A stretch of DNA of 64,000 nucleotides from Patiria pectinifera (taxonomy: Eukaryota > Echinodermata > Asteroidea > Valvatida > Asterinidae). Made by a program: the position numbers and the translations under genes. Of the stretch, positions 40,901 to 55,900 are shown one piece after another (the stretch's first letter is position 1; every line of letters begins with the position of its first letter). The stretch lies in assembly GCA_029964075.1 (NCBI GenBank), contig CM057146.1, forward strand, positions 6,157,501-6,221,500, written 5' to 3'. The notes under the pieces were generated by a model, which was not told the origin of the DNA, did not search any database, and saw only the letters and a program-made list of their open reading frames with translations.

Positions 40901-43900
40901 ATTTCCGCACCTCCTCAATTTGTTTTACCAAAGAGCACCAAGGAATGGGAAATTGCACCAAGGAAAATGATCGAAAGCACCAAGGAAAATTATGGAGGAC
41001 ACCAATGTACATAAGGACACCAAAAAAGCAAAATAGTACCCCACCTTGTCTGTACAATCCAAGCTTGAAGAAAAAAAAAAAAAGAAGCCGCGTCCCCGCG
41101 TCAACTCCGGAACTTCGGTCTGACCAGAGACCGAAAAAAATTTTTTTTTACCTTACCGTGCCTACCAGTTTGTTTTGCTGCAAATTGCTGGGAAGTGTGG
41201 CATCCTCATAAATGAGTTCTTTCCCATCGGATATAAGTATGATGGAAATGTAATTTACTCAATTTGGTCAGTCAAGTTGATTAGGAAACTGTTCTTATTG
41301 GATTAAATCTTGCTCCCTACATGTGTGTATTCCGTATATGTATGTACATGTATACATGTACACATGTAATTAAGACAACATGATGGCATGACGGGTGAAT
41401 AAGATGTGTACATTATTAATTCACATGTAGTCTGCTGTTAACATAATTCACAGCATGCATTGCATAATAGCTGTACAGGTATACAGTTAAAATATACAAT
41501 ATCTGAATACATGTAGATAACAAACAATTGAATAGTTTTTGCAATCAGCAAGAATGTACGTGCACAGTACAATAACATGAACATACTGATGAGGCTGAGT
41601 AAAAAAAAAAGTAGTTTGTCGTTTGGCCTTTTTGTTAAAATGAAAGAGGTGGGCGTTATTTATTTTTTCCCCAAGGTGGCAGGTTTTCCAAGATGTTGGA
41701 CACATTCTTCAATTTTGTTGACTATTTTTGCTGAAAGGAGCCAAAAACCCTTTATATACAATGTTGTTAGAAATTAATGAAAAGACAAAATATTGACAAA
41801 AATGTGCAAAATCTATTGGAAATGTATGAATTTAAAAAAAAGGAGGCGGCCAGGAAAAATTAAAACAGGCAGGGACGAAAAACTGGTTAATTTTTTTACC
41901 TGGCCTGATATTGACTGCACATTAAGTTCACATTTAATTTCATGATGTATTTGGAACATTTCATTCACGTACAGTTTATAACACAGATTTTACTTGATAG
42001 TGTGTTTGGAAAAAATATGACTGTATATAAAAAATATGGACTGTACTAAAAGAATCTCAAACTTTATCTGAATTGTGGCGATGAAGTTTGTTTCAGTCTG
42101 TGTATGTTTCCATTGTAGTTCATTGATTTACAAGGACATTCACAATTTGTGTGAAGTATATTCATATCAACATTGCTTTTGCAGGCTGTCGCCCTCCCGT
42201 CCTTCGGTGCAGGCGACACCAATGGCCCCATGGACACAGCGCACCCGGCACCCCCAGAGAAGGAGCCTCAGGTATGGGAGAAACCCTTGAGCATCCATGA
42301 CATCCGAAAGAGCAGCAACAACTGGTCACTGGCCTCAGATGCTGGGGTGAGTTCAGCTTCATCTTAAATCTGGGGTGTTTTTAGGCGGCCATAAACAAAA
42401 AGTGGTTCTGTTGTTTCCCTTTGGTTAATTGTCTTGGGGATTTGAGTATTGCATTATCGTGGGAAATTCTTGCCCATTCAGTATTCCCAAAGAAATTCAC
42501 CAACAAGAAACAACCGAACCAATTCCTGGTTGTTTATGACTGCCTGGATGGAGTCTGGCGATCGTATTCGCCAGTTACATGATGAAAATTTGCGTCATTT
42601 CCCGATGCAAAAACTTCATCAAACGTAGTGATTGGTTACAGTACCCGCTGCTACATCACATTCAAACCAGACATTCTACCCAGCAAGCTCGGTTGTCAAG
42701 TGATAAGACATCTGCACTTCAAGCAGGAAGGCATCAACTTCGTCCCAAGGGTGGCGAGCAGTACGCGCCCACCACTACCTGCTCTCTCACCCTGGTATTG
42801 GATCATTTGCATGTGCAAGATTTTTGAACACGTATGCAAATGAGGAATAGTCTGGTGCCTGCCTGTGCGTTACATTAGCGTTTGTTTTTGTATGCGGTGT
42901 CTGGGGTAAAAACAGAACCAATTCGCGCTGTGAGTTACGAAAACACGATTGTTTTCAAAGTTAAAATGTTACAATCTTATCCCGCCAATTATGCAGTATC
43001 ACATTTCATATTAATATGATCAAATTGGAAAGGAAAGGAGTATTTTTGAGAAGGCGTTAACGTTTTAATTACAATGATTGTGAAAACACGTACTGCACGT
43101 TGAAAATAACAACACCAAATACACGGTATAAATCCATTACTAGCCGATTGCAGCATCAAATCAGGATACAGGAAGAAAGTTTGCTATCCAGGGCTTACTA
43201 TTGGAAACGTGGTTGGAAATAAAGTAAGCACTGGGGACAAGGTTGGGAAGTCGTGGGTTCGAGTCCCACCCAAGTAATCTTGTACATTTTTCTAACAAGC
43301 CCTTGGACAATACTGAGCAAACAGTGTTTATGATTTGACATCAGTGAAGGGCAAAACCAGATAATGGACTTATATTGAAAGTTATTAACCCTAACTCCCC
43401 AGGCCTTTTTGCTAGGATGTAGCCTCAATCCTGCAAAACCCTCCAATTGGTCTCATGGAAAAATAGCATATAGCCTCAATCCTGCAAATTTCTCCAGTAT
43501 TTCTTGAATGTGGTCCGTGGAGAGGTGACCACTGCCTGAATCCTGCAAAATCCTCCGGTTATGTCTGTCAATAAGCTGAGGCAGAGCCAGTGACATCCTG
43601 GAGCAGTGCGGAGGATTTCAAGTATAATCAAGGACTAAATGTATGCACGGCTGAGCACAAACAACACGAGGTCCGGCCCAGGACCTTGACACAGTGCGTC
43701 CACCGAAATCAGCAGCGCACTTTTGCCATGTCACCTCAATCCTGCAAATTCCTCCAATTTGCAAAAAGGATTTTGGAGGATTCGGGATGGTTAATGTTAA
43801 ACTAGAGAACGATATGCTACCCAGTGGTGTCCCCAAACTCTTCCTTTGTAACCAGTAAGGGGGCTACTTGTAGCCAGAGGGGGTTACTTGTAGCCAGAGG

Positions 43901-46900
43901 GGGTTACTTGTAGCCAGAGGGGGTTACTTGTAGCCAGAGGGGGTTACTTGTGTACGGATGCCATACATCCGCATAAGACTGAGTCCAGAGTCCAGAGTGT
44001 GAAACCAGTTGGTCTTGATCAAGATACCATACTTCCTCCAGTCCCTGGCACCACCATGGTACATTTGCCCTCCCGTTCCTCCCCCACCGCCTTCCGCAAC
44101 TCCTCACCACGTCCAAGGTGATCAGTTCTCCAAATGTCGTGTAAATACAGACTGCCCTTTTTTTTAAAGGTTTTTTCTTCTTCTGGAACGGGAAGGTAAT
44201 AGTTTCAATCATCGTGACGGATGGTACGCGCCCACTCGTTCCTTCTCGGTTCCTTCCCTGTCTTGTATCTTTTCCTTTTTGGCCAGAAGAAGTTGCCCAA
44301 CCACCCACCAGTTGAAAGGTTATCAGATATAACGCGATTGATATTTGCACGAATACTCCGCAGGCAAACAGTCTCAATATTGTAATACAAAGTATGGGAA
44401 ACGCATTAATTACCGGGACCTGTAGTCTGCGTATAATGTGCATGATTGTCAGTATTGTTACCATTTTCACTTGTTTGAATTAATTCAGACTTATAGTTCC
44501 TTTAGGGTAAATGGCAAATCCGCACTATTCCCACTCATAGAGTGCCGGAGGTGATTAAATAAGCCTTTGACGCCAGTTCGTAATTTCAGTTTGGCAAATA
44601 TTAAGTGAACTTGACGTCACGAATCAATCGCGGCAAAACTACATTAGTTGGAGTTGAAATGTGTTGAGCGTTATCCTGAACCCCATTGAATGCAACAGAA
44701 CATTTATGTGTTGGGTTTTCTTGATCTTGGCAATGAACAAAAGATATTTGGGCTCCAGCTATTGGTTTCTGCAGGCTTAATTCACACAACAAAAACATTG
44801 GATGTTTCAAGGTTTGGGTTAATAATCTTCAACAAGAGTAGGCAAGAAGGAAAGGCTACACTGTATGTACATGCATGGTAGCTTAGCTAATTTTCAGTGA
44901 AACTTATCTGTTGGAAATGTGCCAGTTCAATTAGTCCAGACTGTTTGAGTATCCGTTGGTTACAGCAAACAATCAAATGTGCGACGCTCATTTTCCAATT
45001 CAAAAATCTCTTGCACATGTATGTGAGGCATGTGAATACGTTTCCGTGTTATATTTAAATCAAATTTACTGACTTCCATACCGTGGGATTATCTCAATTA
45101 ACTGGTTCCCTTTGAAACTGGAACCAAAATGTCTGGGCATGTCAGAATAGCTAAAAATGTTCATTGTTGGCACCAATTCAAGACCCTGTGAGGATTTGCA
45201 GCCTATTCATGTTTTAAAGTGTACTGTGCGCAAAATGAAAATGTCATACAGACATCGGGTGCCTGTCTAAAAGTTCATCAGTTAAAATTATCAGTATTGC
45301 TGAGAGGGACATGAACTTATTTAATATGTACCACAATTGGCTCTACCTTCAAACATGCATGCGAGTTTCCCTCTCCCGCCCAATAAATACTTGTCTGATG
45401 CAGTACTTTTTTGAAGATTAAATTTTTGTTTATACACAAAACATTTGGTTGCATATTATGTTGTTAGAGGCATGCTAAAGCCCTAGCTAGCTTATATGGG
45501 CGAAAATCAACTAAACTTACAAATGTAAGTGACCAGGCTAATAGAAATTTCATAAATTTTATACGTGTTAATTAACCCCTTGTATAAATATATTAAATGA
45601 ACATTCACATATGCAGCTACTGAATTGTATTAACGTTGATCCGTGTAAGAGTTTCATAACAAGGTTTTGTTCTTTCTGGAGTATTTTTTCAAGACCCAAC
45701 TCTACACCTTTACAAGTTGTATGGACCGTACATGAAGTTGCATTTTTCTGAGCACACTGAGACAATGTCAAAGTGCCAATACAAATGTGTGTCCGACATG
45801 AGGTTTTAACTACACGAATATCTTAGATGCATTTACAATTTTCTTTCTACAGCTGTTGCTATATTTGCAAGAGTTCTCCCACAAGATGCTGACCAAGACC
45901 AGCGAGTTGGAGAAGAAGGTGGATGGTCTGGTGCACGAAACCAAGTGCACGGACTCCCGCGTGCACAATGTCTTCAATGACTTCCTCATGCTGGCCAATA
46001 CGCAGTTCATTGAAAACGTAAGTTTTATAGAGACTGTGGGCATATAATGTAAGTGCGCCCTCAGTGGTAGAAATACAAATCTTGACTGTTTATTGAAGGA
46101 CAGAAGAGTGTCATTTTCATGATACACAAGCTCTTGTTTTTGGCACAGGCATTAATTGCAAGGCCCAATTTCATGGCTCTGCTAAGCACAGAATCCGCGC
46201 TTACTATCACCATTTTGTGCTAACCGCGCTAGCAGAAAAATTCTGTCCTATCCCTGTAAGCACTTAGTCCTTAGATACAGGATGTACGCATATAGCAAAA
46301 ATTCTTCGCTAGCCTGTGAAATTCGCTTACCATAAGCATGGATTTTTCTGCTGTAGTAATCAGGGATTTTTTTCACTATTTAAGCAGAGCTATGAAATTT
46401 GGTCCTGGTCTATGCATCATGCAGTTTAATGCTGTATGTTCTCTATTGTGCACGTATGCATTTGTCCAATGCATTCTTACGTGGCTCTGAAGAGTAGGCC
46501 ACACAATGCCACATGTGTCTGAACACTGCATCCAAAATAGCACACTCGAATATAGAGTCAGAGAACAGCTAGCGCATCATTGTCTTTGTGACCCCTGACA
46601 CAGGTCAACTTAATTTGCACTAATATGCACGGAATTCAACATACAATTTCAGAGGATTTGAGGGCGTTGTCTGCCTATGAGGTCAGGCCCCCTATCTATA
46701 TGTGTACTTCCTGTGTGGATTATAACACACTGCAGAGCTGTTTGATTGGTCAGTGTATAAGGGCACCCTTTTATTATGTTTGGTTGTCATTGCCAACCAA
46801 CCCTCTTTTGGGCTCCGTACCCAAGAAAACAAAAACCTTTTTTTACTGCTGTCAACCCTGTCTTGAACCCCATTAACAAAAAACTTAACAAATGAAAAAA

Positions 46901-49900
46901 AAATAACAATAAAATTCAGGCAATCAGGCTTTGTGTTGTTTGCAAAGCTATTGAAAATGTAGGGTATAGCAACCAATGGAATCCCAGAAGATGAGAGCAT
47001 AGTGCCTATTATCGTATTAGGTGTCTATACCTTTATTGTTATTTCAGTGATATCAACTTAAGATTATAAACTCATTGCAATAAACTAAAATAGAGACAAT
47101 ATACACTTGGCATAATTTAATTTAGCTCTCTATATGGGTAACATTGCAGGGTTTTTTTTCTTCAGATTTTAATTTTTTTTTGACCGACTGACCTTAGTTC
47201 AGAGGCAAACAAATATGAGAACCATAGAAATAAAAAGGGATGCACTAACGGACGGTTACAAATTTGGCCATAAGCTCCACCCTCCATTGGTTTGTGTACA
47301 TGTCTCACAGTGCTTGTGACCGAGTTTGACTGAGCTGTCTTTGTCACCTGATCAAAAGTGGTGATCTGATTGGTCAATGTGCACTGTTTGATTGACGGGC
47401 ATGAATGGTCCCTTTGTTCACGCGTGTTTACACTTCATAATAGGAATTGTGGATGAGCAGTAATGTTACAGTGTTAGTCGGTTCTCAGATTCCATTTGTC
47501 ATTCATTTTACATTAAAACGTTAAAGGCCACCAGGGAAGCAGCATTCATGCTCGATTGCCATAATCTGTTCCGTTCCGCACCGGTTTTAGCAAGACTAAA
47601 TTTACCGTGACAAGTTTAGACATTGATGCGTACTTCCCATAGGAAGGAACCTGACAAAAGTTTGCCGTCTCAGTTGATTATTCGGAGAAGTTGGAAACAT
47701 TCCAACCTGATTGCAGATTTCATGTTGTAGTAACACCAACACATTGAAAATGGCAGCCTAACAACAAGCTTTCTCGATGAGCTCTGTGCGTGACCAAAAG
47801 AGGGTGCATTTTGCCTAGCAATGGTGCATTCCTTGGTGGGACATGCACTTCGCTGGTTCACGCGCATGCTCCTTCTTATTTATTAATCGTACGTAATACC
47901 AGGCAATGCGTGTAGACTGTTCCCGATCTCTTTCATGTGGCTCTGACTGTGAATAGTTATGAAGGCGGAAACCAGTCTTTAGGGGTGGGATACACGCTCA
48001 CACAGTGTGTGGATCGCGGTACCGTCACAGTTTCACAAGCAAGATGGCGCCCGATTGAAACCGATTTAACGGCTCCCCACCAGCCTCTCTCTTTCCAACT
48101 GGTGAGGGGGTACATGTACTTCTGCACAATGCGGATAATGGAGACACAATTAAAAAAAGTTTTGAGCTTTTTGCCAACATTTTGTTTTTGACAAGTTGCA
48201 GATTTACAGGTTTCCCGCAGATTCAAATAGAGCAGTTTGAATTAATTGATCACTCAAAGACGACAACCACTCATGCCCCCCTTTCAATATTGGTAGGGAG
48301 TACAGTGTACTATTCACTAGTCCCAGAGAGTCAGCCTGGTGTCCTCTTTGCATCTGTCATGCTGACTGACTCGCTCACTGACTGACTCACTGACTGGCAC
48401 TTTATGAGCTGGGCAGTGCTGTTGTATAGGATACCCTGTCTAGTTTGGCAGATGACATTTGGCACACAGTCAGAGTATGTCATAAGAAGATTATTTGGCT
48501 ATAGGGCCATCACAGATTCGTCCTTCGAAAAAAATACAGGTCTAACAAGCAATGGCAGCCGTTTTTCAAAATTTTGAAATTGCTTGTTAATGTTATTCTA
48601 CCTATATTTGTTTTTCAAAGGACAAGTCTGCGATGGACCTATAGCCAAATATCTTTCTTCAGACATACTCTGGACTGTGTGCCAAATGCCATGCTTGTAT
48701 CATCGAATTCCCCCAAATATTTCCCCATCTGCCCTACTAGTCAGGCATGCAATTTTTCCTCGGATCAGCTGATTTACTCTTTTTTTGCTTCCCATGTGTG
48801 CCATTGAAAATAGAAAAACACTGTACAAAGTCTGGGAAAAATTTGAATTTCCTCTTTTTTTGTGATTTCCCAGTTGCATGCCTGACTAGTAACGCCACTG
48901 AATGGGCTAAATTGAGCTCATTGTATCTAGACGAGATGCATGAAAAGACTTCCAGTAAATAGCCATTTGAAATCAGTTGAACAGAATTTTGTGCACTCTG
49001 GGATCCATCTTTACTAGGCTTGGCTGGTCTTGTTTTTAAATTGAAATCTTGACAAATTGATGTACGTAGTTTACAAATTACCTTATCGGTGGCCTTCACA
49101 CTGTTCTCCCTCAACGGGTTCTCAATACATACCCTACATGTACTTCCCAGTTACGTCATCACTCTTCTCTCCTTGACACTTTTAGAGTAACTTTGAACTA
49201 CTGTCGATAAGACTTGAAGGTTGCATGGGGATGCATGATACTTGCGTTGACAGCCATATGACAATAAATCTCTTTTGGTTATAAGAACAACCAGTTTGAG
49301 ACATTTGGGCTGTCAGTCAAATCACATTTGGCTGCGGATGGTATGTTAGTAGCCCATCTTGATCCCTCAGGAACAGTGAAGGAGCCTCTGAGTCCTGAAC
49401 GGACACAGGGCAAACTTGACCTCTCCCAAGATAAGAAGGCTACCCGTTCCTGTTGAACTATGGTCAGGGTTGCTTCCTGGTCATTCACAGTTCACTGCTG
49501 GTGCCTTATTTTAGGATTCCTCGTGTGTGCTTGAGAGAGTTACGTACATCTAAGTCTCTTGTCATGCACATACAGTTTAGCTTGTTGTCTTGCTCTTCAG
49601 CAATTCCCAAGCAATCAGACGCCAGTTCTACTTGGTATTTTCATGAGACTTCTTACAAATTTCTATGGACGAAGGGTCGAAAGGAATTCAGATCTCTCTC
49701 AATCTACTTTTTGGAATATTTTCAGTCTCACTCATCAAAAAGTTAGTGGGGTTTGTCATTGTTTCAGTATTCACACATGCTAATAGTGGATGCACAAGGA
49801 AAAAGAATGTTTAAAAATGAAAGAGACGATTTTTTTACCATCAAATTTCCATTCTACACAAAGTGCAAGATTACATGTGTGAATTTTTTAAATGACCACT

Positions 49901-52900
49901 CAAGTCCATTGCCATTAGAACACCAAAACGCCAAAAAAATGAAATAATAATGAACAAAAACATTAAGGGCCATCGCAATTCATATCTGGGATGAGTTTTG
50001 GACAAGTTAAGGATAGAAAATCGTTCACTTTGTCGGACACTTTGTCGAAAGAAGCTCTGCATTAAAATAATGTTCATTAGCAACTGCTTGACTCACCAAT
50101 ACTGATAACTTCACTGCGGGAAGATTATGGGAAAGTTTTTCAGAAACCTGCAACTTATACTTAAAACAATGTCTGCAACTTGGCTGGAACTAGAAATGTA
50201 TTTTAATAAATATTTCCTGAAAAGGGAATGGATTTTAGAGCACCATCTATTTCTGGCCCCACAAAATGGTAAAGTACAAATTAAAACTGATGAGCGGGTG
50301 TTCTATGTCACACTTGTAACACTTTGCTCAGTGCCCCAAGGGTCGTTGATGGTCTGGGCATAGCGCATCCAGATTAACTCTGAACCGGGTGAAATTTGAC
50401 AGTCTTTCCATCTCTCCTCATTTCCGCCGTCTGTTTATTACTCCTACTACTCCACTGATGCAGCATCCTTCCTTGCTAAAACTCCTCTCACCCCCCCCCC
50501 CTCCCCTCCTTTCTCCAAATCTCTCATCCATTGATGAAATTTCCTTCGAGACAACTGTCCAACCCGGGGCTTGGATTTTAAAAGTGCTGATCTTTTCTGT
50601 CCTTCCCTTTCTTGTTGTTGTCTTTGTTACTTAAGCTGGAAGTTTTCATTGTCACGCAAGACCGCAGTAAATGAATTCCTTCCTGGTTGTCGGTTAGCAT
50701 TTGTTGCTGGGGGTGTGGTACATAATGTGCATGTGGGGAGTTTCTCAGCAGAACATTATCAATGGGTGTCTGTGGATATTCCATGACTAATTTCATGACA
50801 ATCAAGCAAATCGAGCTACGAGGATTGATTAGTGTGGTTGACTTGATTTGAGTCGACAGTTTTTGTAAAATGCTGTAAGGGGATAAAGATGATATTGTGT
50901 TTAAGAATTTTATGTCGGCAAGAAAAGAATAAAAGTTTTGGTAGAGCTCAAGGACATTTTAGGCATGACTTGGCATGCTTGGTAACTGTTGTGCACTGTA
51001 TTGGACAGCAAAGATGTATCCTGCTCTCAGTGTTTACCACTGACAAAATGAGACAGCTTTCTTAAATAAAACATAGAGAGCTACATTTAATGGCCTTTAG
51101 AGAGCCTTTTTGTGTCGCCTAAACGAAGTTTTGGGAGACACTTACCAGTCCTAAATTCTCTATTACCGTACTGACCAGAACCACTTGTGGGGTACTTGTA
51201 CAAAGGGAACGGTATCCCACAAGTGAAATCTTTAGAAAAAGGGAAAAATGGACAAAAATGCTCCTACCCCATCCACAAGTCCTTGCCGTGAAGTTGTCCG
51301 TAGACCTGTATGTAAAAGTTTTGAAAAAAATGTATAACTTCTACATGCCTTCATGGATTTTGATGAAACTTGGATGCAGTGACCCTTGGGTGGGAAGACA
51401 CAATTTTTCATTAGATTACTGAGGTCAAAGGTCATGTAGGGGTCATTGTTCAAATATGCTTCAAATGTTTCTTTGTCTACAGAATTTCACGGATTTTAAT
51501 GTAACTTGGATGGAGTGGGGGTTCACAGCTCTTCCGAAATTGGAGGTCGTGGGTCATGTAGCAGTCATTTGAGGGGTCATGCACAAAATTTGACTTTTTT
51601 TAAGAACACAAAACATAATAGGGATCGACCGCGGAAAAAGACGACACATGCAGTCTACGGACCAGTTGTTTAATACTTGGTTATGCACTGCTCCGTAAAG
51701 TAATAAGGCGATTGAAAGAAACATTTTTTTTTTTTTCTGTCTTTGTTATAGCGGGTGTATGATGATTCAGAGGAAACAGACCAGAAACCAGATGCGGCAA
51801 GCAAGAAAGAAGACCAGGTACCAGATTTTCATTGGCTCAATACTCAATCGTGCTAATTACAATGGTTTTGGAAAATGTATTGTTTTGCTCTTGACAGTTT
51901 TTCTCTTACATATATTTGCATACAAATACTCTTTAACATCATGCCCATGATTACTATAATTAACTTAAAACCATTTCAGACTGACATTCTACATGTTCTG
52001 GAGTAGAGCCAGGCTAAATATTCTGAAAATTTGAATTGAGTTGGACGTTTCAAACAGTAAGGAGCAACCACATGCAAAAGATTAACTGATGTTGAAAATA
52101 AGCATAGAGTTTTAATGCCTGAAACCAAATTCTGGGTTGACTGTACATATCCAAGTTTATTCTGGTTAGGTGCAACGTCTGAATGCCAGTCCAAATAGGT
52201 ATCTACATTTATGAAGTTTGCCTGTGTAGTACCCATTGTAGGACCCCATTTGCTCAAAATCTCTTGACCATCACTTTTTTTCACCAATTAGACCAAGACC
52301 AGAGAGCAGCGTGAGGCAGAGGTCATACCTAGGGTCATCAAGGCCCTTAATCTAGGCATCGATGTCCTGGACTCGGCCTTTGAGCAGCTGGATGCTAACG
52401 TAGCAAACTCCGACTCGGAAGAGGAAGATGCTACCTACAGAGCCGTCGTTGAGCCTATTCTGGAACCAAAGGTTAGTAGAGCAGTACTTTTTAAAATCCC
52501 GCTACAGCAATTCTGAAAACCTGCTCTTTTGAGGTTCATTTTTTTGGCGCAGCTTACTTTACAAAGTTAATATAGCCAAGTATCTGAATATAGGAGAAAA
52601 TTCTGTAATAATATCTTCTAGTGTGCTTTAGCATTTTTAGCAAACAATTTTGGCTTGTGCACATGTGTGGATCCCGTAAATCCAGTAAGCACATACAGAA
52701 TGGTTATTGTAAGCGCGGAGTTCCTTGTTTAGCAGAGTAATACAAACTGGGCCCAGACCCCTAAAACACTTCAACATTTGCCTAAAGCAAATGCTCCCCA
52801 GTGACTTGCATGGACCTTCAATATATTTTGAACAGAGTAAACTGCTATGCACTCTAAGAAGTAACAAGTTAACAATATCAATCCTCTGAAACGCAATTGA

Positions 52901-55900
52901 GGTGCCTTGTGCTATTACTCAGGATAGAGTTCTTTTGGCTTGCAACCTCTATTGCACTACGTGTGGAGTGTATTGTCTTGTCAGGCTTACTTGCAAAAAA
53001 GTTATACACAATGAGTGAGGGCTGAAAGAAGTGGAAGTTTTCTCATATTGATGATGCATTACATCGATGAATTACTTGTGTACACTTTCGTCACTAATTT
53101 TTCAAATAACCTCAATGTGTCAAAATGGAAAACTTAAGAAAGGCTAGCTCTGGCTAGATCATGTAGATTTTACATGCAACTTGTGATTTCCTGATGACCA
53201 GTAAAGAGGGCAGTGTAATGAGGCTTAAGTGTCTTCAAAGCTGGCAGTCTTTGTAAGTTCACTTTTGGGCGGCTTGGCGTCCGTATATACCACAGATACA
53301 TCATGCTTTTTACTTTTTCTGACATGAGTACAGAGGTACATGTGCAAGCATTAACAGCAGATACTCTGGGCTTCAAAAAAGGAAATGTTCAAGCAAGCCC
53401 GCCTCATTCCCAGATTAGTGAAAGTCCGCTCCAGTAATCCATCAAAGAAACTCTGGTAGCCAGTAAGCCCTTCCCGTGGATCTGCAGAGGCAAAATCCTT
53501 AATCCTGAAAAGGGGATGGGAGAAGACCCATCTGTCTGGTTAGATTTGGGGTTGACCCCTACGAACTCGAAGGTCGCTTGAGGCTATTTCCGCCATGTTT
53601 TTCCTGTTATGGTGGGCGTTGGACCTTCGGGAAGTTTACATTTACGCTGTCTAGGGTGCCTCAGGGTAACACTGACTAGGTTGACCTGAAATCTGGACAG
53701 GGCGAGGCAGGATGGATGATAGACCAGAACGCATGCATTTAGGTCAACAAAAAAATAATTGAATTTCAAATGCACCACACAGGGAAACTGACTAGGTGTA
53801 TTATAATAACTTAAAAGACATTTACAAAATGGGGAACTGCTGATAGGACTGGATAGTTGAGTTGGTAGAGCACCGGAACGGCAATCCGGAGGTTGCATGT
53901 TCAAACCCTGCTCCAGTCATTTTTTTTGTTAAACTTTAAAATTAACAGATAAATGAGAGTAAAAGGTAATACATTAAGAAGGTATTAAGTGTAACTCTTA
54001 AGGCCGTTTTGCCAGGAAATTTTCCTGAATACTCCAAAACCAACCATTGTGCAGGAGCAACATTATGCATTCTGTGTACCTGCACTTCAGATTTCAAAGG
54101 GTAACAAGTCCCATGTAAAGTAATAATGGTTTGGCTCTTCCTTTCCGGTTCCTACAAATTCAAGCAAAACACCTCTTGGTGGAATTTGAAAGGATCTGGA
54201 AAGGAAATCATTAATGATTAACAAACTTCCAAATCTGTCATTCAAAACAAAAGTCATGCCAAGAGCGTGTGTAATATAGCCTATGGGCTCCTTTCACAAG
54301 TGCCCCCTCTTCAGGGGTTGTATTTAAAATGGAGACCAATAGCTGCTTAGAGTGCCATTCGAATGCGCACTGTCAATGCCTGATGCCCCTGCAAAGGTAC
54401 TACGGACTTGTGCACACTCAGAATAAAATTAGTGATGCGTACCGGTACTTCGTGCAAGCTATCCAGTACGCGCATGTGGTGTTTACCTCCAATGGAGCTT
54501 TCGAAAGTGGTAAAAAAGGTCATAACGAAACAATAAACACACAGTCATACATGTATCTGTAGGCATTACGTTCAAGGACAAGGCGTTGTGTTTCCCTTTG
54601 TCCCATCATGTAACACTCTCCCCTAGACTAAGAACACATATGTATGTGCGAGGACCGTTCTCAACAAAAGATCTCTCTCCAAGGACAAGAATGAATCTGT
54701 TCTCTGTCTGGCTGTCCTCAGACTGTACAGAATATGCGTGTACACTTGTTTGCCGAAGGAACAAGCACGCACATGCATCAAAATCAAGACAGAACGCCTT
54801 GTGTGAAAAAGTTGTGGTGAATCATTGTTTTGTTTATAAGATGATCCACATCCCCTTCCCTGTTGCTAAGGGAAGACAAATAAAACAGGGTTTATTTATA
54901 GTTTGGGATTAAGACAGAAGTCCAAGATTGTTACAGAAGAACCGCACGGGGTATTCCCGAATGTCATTTGTGTCTCCAGGAAGTAGGGCTTGCTTCGTCC
55001 GTCAACATGCAGTGCCAGTTGGCCGTCTTGTCGCATCCTCTGTAATCCGATCGGAAGCCCGGCCAAGTTAATGCCACCTGTTACAGCATACACATATTTA
55101 TTCTTGTTTTCTCCTTCCTCGTCGGCAGGACTTGTACGCTCATCGCGCCTTGCCGTACCTCATTGGCAGTCCAGCCTTCATGCAAGATGATAACGTCGGA
55201 GTGGCCGATATCACGGAGGAAGGTAATTTGATGGTTTTGGTTTTCATTTGAACAACACTTGAAGATTATTGTGCATGAATTTTAAAAGTCCTTCGGCAAA
55301 CAAAGACTGTGGGGGATCGTGCATTTGCACAAGCCCCTCCGTGCTTATGGAACCAGCTACCACCTGAAATTCAGTCTGTTCAGTCTCTAACATTTATTAA
55401 GACTAAGCTTAAGACTTTTCTTTTTACAAAGGCATTCGTACAAGGTTTCACTATTATCTATTTTAAATGTAGGTCTGGTTTTTGTAATTTTAAGTTTCAG
55501 TGTTTTGACAGTGTTTTCTAAAATGTCTAGTGTTTTTTACATTTAAGACTAATGTTTAATTTGAATTCGTACTTTTAATATTTTAGCTACTGTTCAGATT
55601 TTGTAATGCGCATTAGAACATTTTATTGTATGTGCGCATAATAAATGCAATTTTATTATTATTAAATTACAGTAGGACAATGCTAATGTGAGCACCAGGG
55701 CTCTACAAAAGCTTCAGGATAGTGGTCATTCGTGTTAGGGACTTTCGGCCGCTGGCTTGACACTTTGAATTTCTAAGATTGTGGCAGACTTGTATGCGTG
55801 CACTTTCGCATTTTTTTCCCAAAGTAATGAGAGTGTGTCTCTCATCAAACCAATAGTGGGCTTTCGTTAACTGAGGAAGCAACATTCAGGCCATGGAAAT

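Noticed and set aside
43904-44470. Minus-strand ORF of 188 codons
   Set aside because: Its C-terminus is made of the 20-bp tandem repeat, it has no recognisable domain, and it lies in a WASHC2 intron opposite to the gene.
53850-53925. Functional tRNA gene (also considered at 36597, 28807 and 58741)
   Set aside because: A and B boxes are present, but acceptor stems do not pair and each runs into a SINE body or degenerate sequence.
55309-55521. Host gene ORF of 70 codons in WASHC2 intron 6
   Set aside because: The LWNQLPPEI ... LKTFLF signature is the C-terminal end of a LINE ORF2, followed by a LINE-type 3' end.
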